A DNA stretch of 64,000 nucleotides, from the NCBI RefSeq assembly GCF_023499255.1, contig NZ_CP092183.1, positions 503,501 through 567,500 of the forward strand, given 5' to 3'. Each line of letters opens with the position of its first letter. The stretch's first letter is position 1. The translations under genes were made by a program, and so were the position numbers. Shown one piece after another: positions 41,939-49,857 of the stretch. The notes beneath the pieces are model-generated. The model was not told the DNA's origin. It worked only from the letters and a program-made list of their open reading frames with translations, and searched no databases. Origin of the DNA: Couchioplanes caeruleus (GTDB taxonomy: Bacteria; Actinomycetota; Actinomycetes; Mycobacteriales; Micromonosporaceae).

Positions 41939-44514
41939 CGGTCCACCTCGGGCTGCACGAACGGCACGAACGTCACCGTACGGCCGGCGTGCCGGTCATG
42001 CAGCAACGCCCTGTTCTCCCGCGGCTGCCAGTCGACGGGCTGGCCCAGCATCAGCGTGACGTCCTGCTGCGGCACGTTGAGGAACACCAGGCCGGCGACG
42101 TCCTCGCGGCCGGTGCTGCCGCCGGTCTCCTCGCTGAACCGGCGCAGCCCGCGCCACCACGACAGCAGGTGCACGCCGCGGCTCGGGCCCTCGCGCAGCA
42201 GCTGACGCAGCGTGGGCAGCGTGCCCGGGCTCGCGGCGTCCATGCCGAACACCACGCGGTAGCCGGGCCGTTCCAGGTCCAGCTCGGCGGCGAGGCCGGC
42301 GGCGTCGACCACCACGACCTCCTGCCGGTGCGCGATCTCCGCGGCGAGGGCCTCGGCGAGGCCGTCACCCTCGGCGACGAGGGACGAGATCACAAATCTT
42401 GTCGTACGGGGTGCGTGGTGGGCGGCAACGCTGCGGGCCGCCGCCTCCAGGACCTCCGCACCCGTCGCCTGCGAGCCGAAGATCGCCAAGTGGCGGCCCG
42501 GGGACGCGTCGAGTGGGAACGCCGCGGTGGACAGGTTCACGTCGATCACCCGCCCGACCAGGGCCGCCGGACGTCCCGCCCGCCCCGCGAGCGCCGCCCG
42601 GTACGTCGGGTCGTCGGCGAGGTGCTGGTGGGCGTACCCGGCGAAGATCCGCGGCGGGGTCGCCTCCGGGTCGCGGGCGCCCCACAGCTTGTGCCGCAGA
42701 TCGCTGAGCACGTCTCGGTCCGCGTGCGGGTCGGGGAAGCGGACGATCCGCTCGTGCCCGCGGGTGGCGCCGCGCGGGCCGCCCAGCCCGCCCGCCGTGT
42801 TGACGACCGCGGTGCCCAGCGGCAGGCCGGCGGCCGAGTCGTTGGTGGGCTCCAGCACGTCGCCGCCGCCGGGCAGCGCGATCCGGACCGGGAACTGGCC
42901 GAAGATCGAGTCGCGCTTGGCGTACAGGGCCTCGACGCCGAGGACGGTCTGGCTGGCGAGCACCAGGTGGATGCCGTACGAGCGGCCCTTGCGCGCCAGG
43001 GACTCCAGCAGCTGCACGGCCTCGGTGGCCATCGGGTCGTTGCCGGCCAGCAGCACCTGGAACTCGTCGATGACGCAGAGCACCCGCGGCATCGGCTTGC
43101 CGCGCCCCTCCTCGGCCGCCGTCGTGCGCAGCTCGGCGAACCGGGTCACGCCCGCCCGCTTGTACGCCACCGACCGGCGGGTCATCTCGGCGTCGAGCTC
43201 GCGCAGCACGGCGAGCCCGTACTCCCGGTCGGACTCGACGCCGACGGCCCGCGCGTGCGGCAACCAGGTCCGGTCCCGCACGGTCGGCACGAACTCGGCG
43301 AACGAGACGCCTTCCTTGAAGTCCAGCAGGTACAGGTTGAGCTCGTCGGGGCTGTACCGGGCGCCCAGCCCGTACAGAACGTTGATGAGGAAGGCGGTCT
43401 TGCCGGCGCCGGACCGCCCGCCGACCATCCAATGCGGAGTGAGGTCGTTGAACTGCAGGACGACGGGGGTGTCCCCGTCATGGCCCACCGTGGTGCCCAG
43501 CCCGTCGGCGGCGTCCCCGGTCCAGAGCTCGTCCGACGGCTCCGGCAACAGGTCGGAGAGCGTCACCTGGGAAGCGGCGACCGAGTGCGCGGTCAACTCC
43601 CGGCACACTGCGTCGACCAGGTGCGGCGGCGGATCCTCGTCCAGGAAGACGGGCGCGTTGAGCCACACCGCCTCCGGCATGGACCCGAACGTCGCCCCGG
43701 GCGGATTGCCCACCACCGCGTACGGATTCCGCAGCGACACCTGAGTGGTACGCGGCAGCGGCGGCTGCATGGTGTCCGGGGTCAGCGGCGGAGGCGGCCA
43801 ACCGGCGACGATCAGATGCAGCCCGGACTCGGGGCCCTGCTGCGCCAGCCAGGCGATCCGGTTCAGTTCCCCACCCTCGGTGAGCTGCGGCAGGCACGCG
43901 ACGACGAGCAGCATCACGCGGTCCCGCCGGTTACGCCGCACCGCACCGCCCCGCGCCGGGCGCAACCACTTCTCCGCCTCGCTGAGCACATCCCGCAGCC
44001 CGCTCAGATCCTCGGCCGGCGGCGCCATCAGCCCGGCATCGGCCAGCATCGCAAACGGCGCGAAAACCGCCCCCCGCGACGCATCGACCCCGCGCACCAG
44101 CAACGACCCGGCGGGCGCGGCGGCCAGCAGGCGCACCAGCAGACAGCGGAGCAGTCCCGCCACCCGAGGATCGCGAGCGTCGGCGTCGATCGTGAGATGC
44201 CCGCTGCCGAGCAACGGAACAATCGCCGGAAAACGAGCATCGTCGAGAGGCTGGGCGACCCCGAGGCGAACGAACTGCGGAGGCTCCGTCCCGCCCAGCG
44301 GCGCAACCGCGGAAGCCGCATCCAGCGGCGACCCCAGCCACCCGGGCACGAGAGCGTTGGCGGCGGCCCGCAACTCCTCGGCCAGCCGATGCTGCTCCAA
44401 CGAATCGGCAGCGGGCGGCGCCTGCCCGTCCAACGCGGCGGCGGCGGCCGCAACGGTGGCCTCCGCCTGGCGGTGCAGGGCAGCGGCCTGCTCGATCCGC
44501 CCCGTCGACGCCAC
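41935..44514 (-). CDS. FtsK/SpoIIIE-type ATPase (EccC-like, soluble)
   Basis: An 859-residue ATPase without membrane helices. Residues 1-330 are a divergent region with an early helical hairpin (coiled-coil with Ala/Glu) and a degenerate nucleotide-binding-like fold. The FtsK domain has Walker A GGRSGAGKTAFLINVLYGLG near 370 and Walker B VLCVIDEFQVLLAG near 484, followed by LVLASQT (sensor) as in EccC and SpoIIIE. A second, P-loop-less domain follows (HLAIFGSQATGAEVLEAA). It resembles EccC more than chromosome-partition FtsK. GTG 44514 has GGAGGTGAGGCG upstream. It may energise export through its coupled membrane protein. Confidence 0.85.
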   Translation of the reverse strand: MASTGRIEQAAALHRQAEATVAAAAAALDGQAPPAADSLEQHRLAEELRAAANALVPGWLGSPLDAASAVAPLGGTEPPQFVRLGVAQPLDDARFPAIVPLLGSGHLTIDADARDPRVAGLLRCLLVRLLAAAPAGSLLVRGVDASRGAVFAPFAMLADAGLMAPPAEDLSGLRDVLSEAEKWLRPARGGAVRRNRRDRVMLLVVACLPQLTEGGELNRIAWLAQQGPESGLHLIVAGWPPPPLTPDTMQPPLPRTTQVSLRNPYAVVGNPPGATFGSMPEAVWLNAPVFLDEDPPPHLVDAVCRELTAHSVAASQVTLSDLLPEPSDELWTGDAADGLGTTVGHDGDTPVVLQFNDLTPHWMVGGRSGAGKTAFLINVLYGLGARYSPDELNLYLLDFKEGVSFAEFVPTVRDRTWLPHARAVGVESDREYGLAVLRELDAEMTRRSVAYKRAGVTRFAELRTTAAEEGRGKPMPRVLCVIDEFQVLLAGNDPMATEAVQLLESLARKGRSYGIHLVLASQTVLGVEALYAKRDSIFGQFPVRIALPGGGDVLEPTNDSAAGLPLGTAVVNTAGGLGGPRGATRGHERIVRFPDPHADRDVLSDLRHKLWGARDPEATPPRIFAGYAHQHLADDPTYRAALAGRAGRPAALVGRVIDVNLSTAAFPLDASPGRHLAIFGSQATGAEVLEAAARSVAAHHAPRTTRFVISSLVAEGDGLAEALAAEIAHRQEVVVVDAAGLAAELDLERPGYRVVFGMDAASPGTLPTLRQLLREGPSRGVHLLSWWRGLRRFSEETGGSTGREDVAGLVFLNVPQQDVTLMLGQPVDWQPRENRALLHDRHAGRTVTFVPFVQPEVDR

Positions 44515-44699
44515 CGCCTCACCTCCGTGTGTGCGCTTGAACCGTACCCTGCAAAGGTCACCCAGGCCCGCACCGCGCAGCCGCGGTCAATCTTCCCAGC
44601 CCAGGCGGACAGGGGTGACGCCCGGGCCTGCGTTCTTCCCCGCCCGGACCCGGAATCCGCGCTCGCACTGCCTGTGCCGTTCTCCCACGGTGGCCGGCG

Positions 44700-44984
44700 T
44701 CAGGCGACACCCTGAGAGACGAGCCGGCCGTCGACGAACGCGTAGACCGGTTGCGGCCGGAACCCGGCGAACAGCAGCTCCCGATGCTTCTCGATCCGCA
44801 CGTGATGCTGCTCCTGAAGCCCGACGACGAACTCGTACCGCTTCACCCGATCAACGGAAGCCAGCCGTACGGTCCGCACCACGTCAACGTCGTCCACCTT
44901 GATGGACAACCGCCCCCAGAACTTGTTGAACGAAAACTCCACCCGGTGCCGCTCACCGACGCCGACATCGAAACCCATCTGCAC
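44700..44984 (-). CDS. Conserved actinobacterial small protein, unknown
   Basis: A 94-residue beta-rich protein: QMGFDVGVGERHRVEFSFNKFWGRL, a repeated KVDDVDVVRTV pattern, KRYEFVVG and ending AFVDGRLVSQGVA. Closely similar small proteins occur in Streptomyces as far as I recall, with no known function. An open frame runs up to 45197, but the leaderless signal TACAGT-7 nt-GTG fixes 44984. It diverges from the membrane protein at 45043 with 58 bp between starts. Confidence 0.72.
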   Translation of the reverse strand: MQMGFDVGVGERHRVEFSFNKFWGRLSIKVDDVDVVRTVRLASVDRVKRYEFVVGLQEQHHVRIEKHRELLFAGFRPQPVYAFVDGRLVSQGVA

Positions 44985-44991
44985 GCCGAGC

Positions 44992-44997
44992 ACTGTA
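44992..44997 (-). promoter_or_regulatory. -10 box, leaderless small protein gene
   Basis: TACAGT on the reverse strand, 7 nt, GTG 44984. Confidence 0.5.
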
Positions 44998-45029
44998 CGG
45001 TTCACCGACCGGTCCACAGCAGAGCCCAC

Positions 45030-45035
45030 TAACCT
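45030..45035 (+). promoter_or_regulatory. -10 box, leaderless membrane protein gene
   Basis: TAACCT, then GATGGAC (7 nt), then GTG 45043. ATG 45037 lies only 1 nt after the hexamer and is therefore less likely as start. Confidence 0.5.
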
Positions 45036-45042
45036 GATGGAC

Positions 45043-45573
45043 GTGCAGCCCATCGACCCGCCCGCCCAGCCGGCGCTCCCACCCCCCACGCCGGCCGCCG
45101 CGCCTCCCAAGCCGAGAAACCGGCGGACGCGGCTGATTCTGGCGATGGTCGGGGGGATTCTGGCGCTGCTCTGCCTGGGCGGCGTAGGAGTCTTCATCTC
45201 CTTCTACGACGAGTCGACCAAAATCGAGCGGAACGCTCCGGACGCGGTGGTGGACAACTTCATCGCCGCCTACCTCGTGAATCGGAACGACGAAGAGTCG
45301 AAGCTCTATACCTGCAAGGACCCGGAGCTGTCTCAGCTCGCAGGGCTCAGGGAAGAGATGTTGAATCGGGAGCGCAAGTTCGGCGTGACGGTGACTGTCA
45401 CCTGGGAATCTTTGCGAATAGGCGCCGGACAAGACGCTAAGAACGTCGGTGTTGATCTGACGATCGCTGGTTCGACGAACGGTCAGCCGCTCAGCCGGAG
45501 AACCGAGACGTGGGATTTCCACGTCGTTGACGAAGACGGTTGGCGGGTGTGCGGGGCTGACAAGACGTCTTGA
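45043..45573 (+). CDS. Membrane-anchored protein with NTF2-like two-Cys domain
   Basis: A 176-residue protein: short Pro-rich N-terminus, one transmembrane helix (about 33-55, LILAMVGGILALLCLGGVGVFI), then a domain APDAVVDNFIAAYLVNRNDEESKLYTCKD...WDFHVVDEDGWRVCGAD. The plan and the two Cys positions parallel the protein at 6384-7259, so they are likely distant paralogues. Codons here are visibly less GC-rich (AAT, GAA, CTA, ATA in the second half) than elsewhere, hinting at a foreign origin. The stop lies 1 bp from the stop of the next gene on the other strand. Confidence 0.75.
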   Translation: MQPIDPPAQPALPPPTPAAAPPKPRNRRTRLILAMVGGILALLCLGGVGVFISFYDESTKIERNAPDAVVDNFIAAYLVNRNDEESKLYTCKDPELSQLAGLREEMLNRERKFGVTVTVTWESLRIGAGQDAKNVGVDLTIAGSTNGQPLSRRTETWDFHVVDEDGWRVCGADKTS

Positions 45574-45574
45574 G

Positions 45575-46180
45575 CTACTCCACCCAGAGGAGATGTACCG
45601 GCACTGAGAGAGTGGGCGGCGTTTTTCCGCTCCAGGCCCAGCGATACCAGTCGAGCTCCGTCGTCACGCGCGCGCAGATGTCGCCGTCGTCGCCGGTGTG
45701 GAGTTCCGTGATTGCCCTCAGATCGCGGCGTTCCCCGCCGTCCTCCAAGAGTTCGATCACCCGCCGTCCCGTGAGGCCGTCGGCGTCCAGGGCCGCCACC
45801 GGGTTGCGGCGGGGTGGTTCGTCCATGGATACGAGGCGGGACATCACGTCGGCCGACCGGGTCGCCGTGCCCGTCATGCCCAGCTCCTCCACCCACACCC
45901 GCTCGACCGGGACCAGCGGGGCGAAGACCTCGGTCTGTTCCGCCTCGGCGCGGTACCACTCGGCTTCCGGCATGACCGGTACGTAGGTCCGGCTGCCCTG
46001 CACCACCTTCTCGTCGGCGCGCAGGTCGGCGCGCCAGCCGTGGCCGGGCAGGCCGATCAGGACGCGGCGGCTCCGGAGGCGGCCGCCCATCGTGGCGGGC
46101 GTGGGCACGATCGGGCGGGGCGGATCCGGCGCCCAGTCGGATCGGCCGGTGAACGGGTCGGGCATCGAACCACCCGTCAC
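45575..46180 (-). CDS. Protein of unknown function, end of T4SS-like operon
   Basis: A 201-residue protein I do not recognise. It has no signal peptide or membrane helix. Segments such as VLIGLPGHGWRADLRADEK, PEAEWYRAEAEQTEVF and TTELDWYRWAWSGKTP suggest an alpha/beta fold with many Trp/Tyr. GTG 46180 overlaps the wall-hydrolase stop (GTGA), so it belongs to the same operon and is its last gene. Being coupled to secretion genes it may be an immunity, effector or regulatory factor; that is a guess. Confidence 0.65.
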   Translation of the reverse strand: MTGGSMPDPFTGRSDWAPDPPRPIVPTPATMGGRLRSRRVLIGLPGHGWRADLRADEKVVQGSRTYVPVMPEAEWYRAEAEQTEVFAPLVPVERVWVEELGMTGTATRSADVMSRLVSMDEPPRRNPVAALDADGLTGRRVIELLEDGGERRDLRAITELHTGDDGDICARVTTELDWYRWAWSGKTPPTLSVPVHLLWVE

Positions 46181-47319
46181 TGCGAGCCGCCCAGCGGCGC
46201 GCCGTGCTGTGCCATGAACTGCACCGGGTCGACCGCGCTGCGGCTCGAGCGGTCGTTGTTCAGGTGGACCTCGAAGTGCAGGTGGGGGCCGGACGAGTTT
46301 CCGCTCGTACCGCTCAGCGCGACGACCTGGCCGGCGGCGACCCGCTGACCCACCTGCAGACTCGGCCTTTGCACCAGGTGACAGTAGCGGGTCATGACGT
46401 TGCCGGCGTGCCGCAGCTCAAGCATCCAGCCGCAGCCGCCCTTCCCGGGGTAGCCGGGCCGGTCGCAGTCCTTCTTGCCGCTGAAGGTCTCGTCGCACTT
46501 GATGCGGGACACGACGCCGCTGGCGACGGACCGTACCGGCGTGCGGAGGCCGACGATGAGGTCGACGCCCTGGTGCTTGGGGCGGCTCGCCGTACGGAAT
46601 CCGGATCCGACGGACCACTGCTCACCCTGCGGCGCCTTCGCCGCCAGCGGGTTGGTCCAACCGGAGGCGGCGACGTCCGCCGCCGACGCGCACACCATGG
46701 ACAGCGAATTGCCGACCGCGTTCGCCGCACCGTCGGCGAGAAGGTTCACGATCTGCGTCGCAATAGGTTCATGCTTCGCGTACGCATCGGGGTAGGCGCT
46801 GATCTGCACGCGCTGCGCCGCGCGCGTCAGCGACATCGACTCCCAGCCGTCGACCGTCTTGAGCTTCTCGTAGAACTTCGTGGCGGCGTACTTGGGATCG
46901 GTGACCTCGGCGGGCGTGCCCCAGCCGCTGCTCGGCCGCTGCTGGAAGAGCCCGAGCGAGTCGTGGTCGTTGCGTTCGCCGAGGTTGCCGAGGTTCGTCA
47001 GCCGCGACTCCTGCATCGCCGTGGCGACCGCGATCACCCAGGCACGCGGCGGCATCTTCAGCTCCGCGCCGACGTTGATGATGATCGCCGCGTTCCGGAT
47101 CTGCGCGGGCCCGTACGGCCGGACGCGCGGCAGCCGCGAGTCGGGGTCGACCGGGCCGCCGGTGCCGCAGCCCGAGCTGTAGAGGGAGAGGTCGTCCTCT
47201 TTGTCGGTGAAGGCGCCGAACACCAGCGCGCTCACGGCTCCACCGCAGCAGAGCAGGGCGAACGTCGCGACCAGGGCCACCAGCAGCACGACCCGCCGGG
47301 GCCGCGGCAACGTCGTCAC
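46177..47319 (-). CDS. Bifunctional wall hydrolase: lysozyme-like + M23 peptidase
   Basis: A 380-residue membrane-anchored hydrolase. A transmembrane helix (about 8-32, VVLLVALVATFALLCCGGAVSALVFG) is followed by a lysozyme/SLT-like domain with catalytic Glu in ATAMQESRL and HDSLGLFQQRPSSGWG. The C-terminal LytM/M23 endopeptidase has the zinc motifs KHQGVDLIVG (HxxxD) and PHLHFEV (HxH). Four cysteines (IKCDE, KKDCDR, GGCGW, RYCHL) lie in the M23 part. This is the VirB1-like peptidoglycan opener expected in a Gram-positive type IV secretion system. GTG 47319 overlaps the previous stop; GGGAGG precedes it. Confidence 0.9.
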   Translation of the reverse strand: MTTLPRPRRVVLLVALVATFALLCCGGAVSALVFGAFTDKEDDLSLYSSGCGTGGPVDPDSRLPRVRPYGPAQIRNAAIIINVGAELKMPPRAWVIAVATAMQESRLTNLGNLGERNDHDSLGLFQQRPSSGWGTPAEVTDPKYAATKFYEKLKTVDGWESMSLTRAAQRVQISAYPDAYAKHEPIATQIVNLLADGAANAVGNSLSMVCASAADVAASGWTNPLAAKAPQGEQWSVGSGFRTASRPKHQGVDLIVGLRTPVRSVASGVVSRIKCDETFSGKKDCDRPGYPGKGGCGWMLELRHAGNVMTRYCHLVQRPSLQVGQRVAAGQVVALSGTSGNSSGPHLHFEVHLNNDRSSRSAVDPVQFMAQHGAPLGGSQ

Positions 47320-47870
47320 GAAGCCTCCCAGTCGACGCCGTCCACCAGCCACTTCCCGTCCGGGCCGACGAGCTGCAACGTCACCTTGCCGGAATCCACG
47401 GTCACCACCGCGTTGGCCAGCCCGTCGCCCACCGGCACGAGCGTGGGCCGCCCGATGACCCGGTCGGCCGGCACGTCCGCGGGGTCCACGCCGTCCAGTT
47501 CCTCGGCAAGGTTCTTCGTCGCGTTGGGCAGGATCCCGTCGTGCCACGTCTTCGCGGACACGTTTTTGTGGTCGACCCACGCCGACGCGAACGCGTACGC
47601 GACAGCCTCGGGCGACGCACTCCCCGGCTTCGCGGTGGGCTTCGGCGCGGGAGCGTCGTCCACGATGACGCCGTCGTCGTCGTGGCTCGGGTCGACGCTC
47701 ACCGTCGGCGCCGGCGACACCGGGTCAAGCAGTTGTCGTCTGCCGTCCCCGCCGTCGGAGAACAGCCGGCCGATGCCGACGACCGCCAGCACCAGCACGG
47801 CGATCACCACGGCAACACCCCAGCGTGACCGGAACAGCCCGGTGAGGCCGCGTTCGAGGACCCTCGCCAC
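47316..47870 (-). CDS. VirB8/TcpC-like single-pass membrane protein
   Basis: A 184-residue protein. One transmembrane helix (about 18-37, GVAVVIAVLVLAVVGIGRLF) leads via a disordered acidic linker to an NTF2-like domain starting at SPEAVAYAFASAWVDH, with the strands LVPVGDGLANAVVTVDSGKVTLQLVGPDGKWLVDGVDW. This is the build of VirB8 and TcpC, the transperiplasmic or wall-spanning scaffold of T4SS. Assignment rests on length, topology and place between the VirB6-like and wall-hydrolase genes, not on sequence motifs. GTG 47870 is 6 bp after the VirB6-like stop. Confidence 0.72.
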   Translation of the reverse strand: MARVLERGLTGLFRSRWGVAVVIAVLVLAVVGIGRLFSDGGDGRRQLLDPVSPAPTVSVDPSHDDDGVIVDDAPAPKPTAKPGSASPEAVAYAFASAWVDHKNVSAKTWHDGILPNATKNLAEELDGVDPADVPADRVIGRPTLVPVGDGLANAVVTVDSGKVTLQLVGPDGKWLVDGVDWEAS

Positions 47871-47876
47871 GGCTGA

Positions 47877-49856
47877 TCACCGGGCCTCGGTGCGCACGCG
47901 GGGCGGTACCTGCTCGCGGGTGGTGCTCCCGGTCTCCGGCCGGTAGATCGCGTACGAGGACGACGATTCGGCCACGTCCGGCTCGGTCCACGTCGACGTC
48001 CGCCGCTGCCGGGCTGCGGGCGCGCCGCCGGCCGCCGGCAGCGGGATGGGACGCCGCTCGGTTGCCGGGGCATCGTCCCGCACCGACTCCGAACCGTCGG
48101 GCCGCGTGGCCGGCGATGTGCCGCCCCGCGTCCCCGCCGGACCGGACGCCACCGCCGGACGGGAGGCCGCGGCGTGCGCCGGGTCCTCCAGCCGTGCCTC
48201 GGGCCGCAGATTGCCCTGCTCGACGTACACGGTGCGGCCCTTGCCGATCTGCGGCTCGTTTGTCCCACCGGCGTCGGCGACGTCCAGCTTCGCGGCCTCC
48301 CGCATGTCCCGGAAGAACCGCCGATGCCAGGACCCGGCGGACGTGATCGCCGCGGTGCCGTCCTTGCCGCCGAGCTGCGTGATCCGCCGGTACGGCCGCA
48401 GCAGGAGCCAGCCCACCACGCCGCAGAGCCACACCAGGACCACCTGCAGCCACCCGGGAAGGCTGGCGGTGTTCATGATCAGGTCAACGGCGAACAGGTA
48501 GATCGCCGCCCCCGTACCGAAGATCGCAATGTTGAAGATCGCCGCGACGACCGCATTGCCGAGCCGACGAATACCGGAACTGGCCGGCCGCAACAAGCCG
48601 ACAGTGCCAAGAATCGGCGCGGCGATGACCGCCCACCGGAAGATCAGGAAGCCGAGCAGGACGAGCAGAGAAGCAGTGAGATCGAACATGGCGAACATGA
48701 CGGCGGCGAGCACGGCAATGAACCCAGCCCCGATCCGATCCATCCCATTGACACCCTGCAAATACTCGTACGCCTCTGGATCCTCGGTCCGAATCTGCTC
48801 AGCAACCTTCTTCCATTGAGCCTTCTTTCGATCCAGCGTGCTTTGCCGCGTTTCCGGGTTGTCGCGCAGTCGCTGGACTTCGCCCCAGGTGAGGGAGCGG
48901 GCGTCGTAAAGTGCGCGCCCGTACTTTTGCGCGGTAGTGCTGTCCGCCGAGCCGAGGAGTCCGCGAAGCCAGTTGCGGTAGAGCATCGTGTCAGTTGCTG
49001 TGTCGCTGGCACGGACAGCCGGCGGCCTGTTGTCCTCGCAGGCCCCGGGTGTGGTGTCATCGCATTGCTGAGAGGGAGTGTTCTGGGCTCGGGGTCCGAC
49101 CGCGTCGTGTACGACACCCAGCGTGGTGATCAAGCTCTGGTCCGCGATGTTCGCGGATCTGACCGGCCATGCGGCGATAGCGGTGACTGCGACCATCACG
49201 AGAATGGCCCAACCCGCCGTCGTCGTGGCTGCGCCCATGTCGGCCTGCCGTGACCGCCAAATCAGATACAGGCCCACGACTGCCAAAGTGATGACGCCGA
49301 AGACGCTGAAGACCTTCTCGTAAACCGCCTTGGTTGCCTGCTCGACCAGTGGGTCGGCCCAACCCCACAGGGTCTGTGGGTCCCAAGCCCTCTCTCGCAA
49401 TGCGTTGGAGGCGCCGATGACCGCGGTCGCGATCATGAACTCACCGTTGGCGACTGTCGTTTCGAACTTGGAGTCCGGGGCGGTGAGCGTGGAAGCGCAG
49501 CCGCCTTCCAAGTCATAGGTCGTGTAGCTGTATCCGGCGTAGCCGTATTGGCTGTAGATGCCTTGGGGGCCGGGTTTCGTCGATGAGGCGGGCCGTTCTG
49601 CGAACCAGCCGGCGAGACCCGAGTCGGGTGCGCTTGGCGTCGGCGGGTTCAGGCATTCCACCCGGTCTCCTGCTACGTCCGCCAGGCGGGAGACGCAGGA
49701 TTTGAAGTCCTGTTTCCATTCGTCCGTGCTGCATGCTCCGCCCGGCGCCTGCAGTGGCCCCGCCATCGCCGGTGCCGGGGCTGCCACTGCCCACGCGATG
49801 CTGGCCACCACCGCGACCGCCCATGTCATGACCATCGCGCAGACCCGGCGGAGCAT
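47877..49856 (-). CDS. VirB6/TrbL-like polytopic membrane protein
   Basis: A 659-residue protein. A signal peptide (about 6-32) leads to an extracytoplasmic region with several cysteines (GACSTDEW, FKSCVS, VECLN, GGCAST). About six membrane helices follow (about 185-205, 215-235, 375-395, 398-420, 440-460, 470-490). A charged, disordered cytoplasmic tail of about 140 residues ends the protein. This matches the polytopic channel protein of T4SS. GGAGGT lies before ATG 49856, and the VirB4 stop is 1 bp upstream (TGACATG). Third codon positions are less GC-biased in the extracytoplasmic loop than in neighbouring housekeeping genes. Confidence 0.75.
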   Translation of the reverse strand: MLRRVCAMVMTWAVAVVASIAWAVAAPAPAMAGPLQAPGGACSTDEWKQDFKSCVSRLADVAGDRVECLNPPTPSAPDSGLAGWFAERPASSTKPGPQGIYSQYGYAGYSYTTYDLEGGCASTLTAPDSKFETTVANGEFMIATAVIGASNALRERAWDPQTLWGWADPLVEQATKAVYEKVFSVFGVITLAVVGLYLIWRSRQADMGAATTTAGWAILVMVAVTAIAAWPVRSANIADQSLITTLGVVHDAVGPRAQNTPSQQCDDTTPGACEDNRPPAVRASDTATDTMLYRNWLRGLLGSADSTTAQKYGRALYDARSLTWGEVQRLRDNPETRQSTLDRKKAQWKKVAEQIRTEDPEAYEYLQGVNGMDRIGAGFIAVLAAVMFAMFDLTASLLVLLGFLIFRWAVIAAPILGTVGLLRPASSGIRRLGNAVVAAIFNIAIFGTGAAIYLFAVDLIMNTASLPGWLQVVLVWLCGVVGWLLLRPYRRITQLGGKDGTAAITSAGSWHRRFFRDMREAAKLDVADAGGTNEPQIGKGRTVYVEQGNLRPEARLEDPAHAAASRPAVASGPAGTRGGTSPATRPDGSESVRDDAPATERRPIPLPAAGGAPAARQRRTSTWTEPDVAESSSSYAIYRPETGSTTREQVPPRVRTEAR

Positions 49857-49857
49857 G

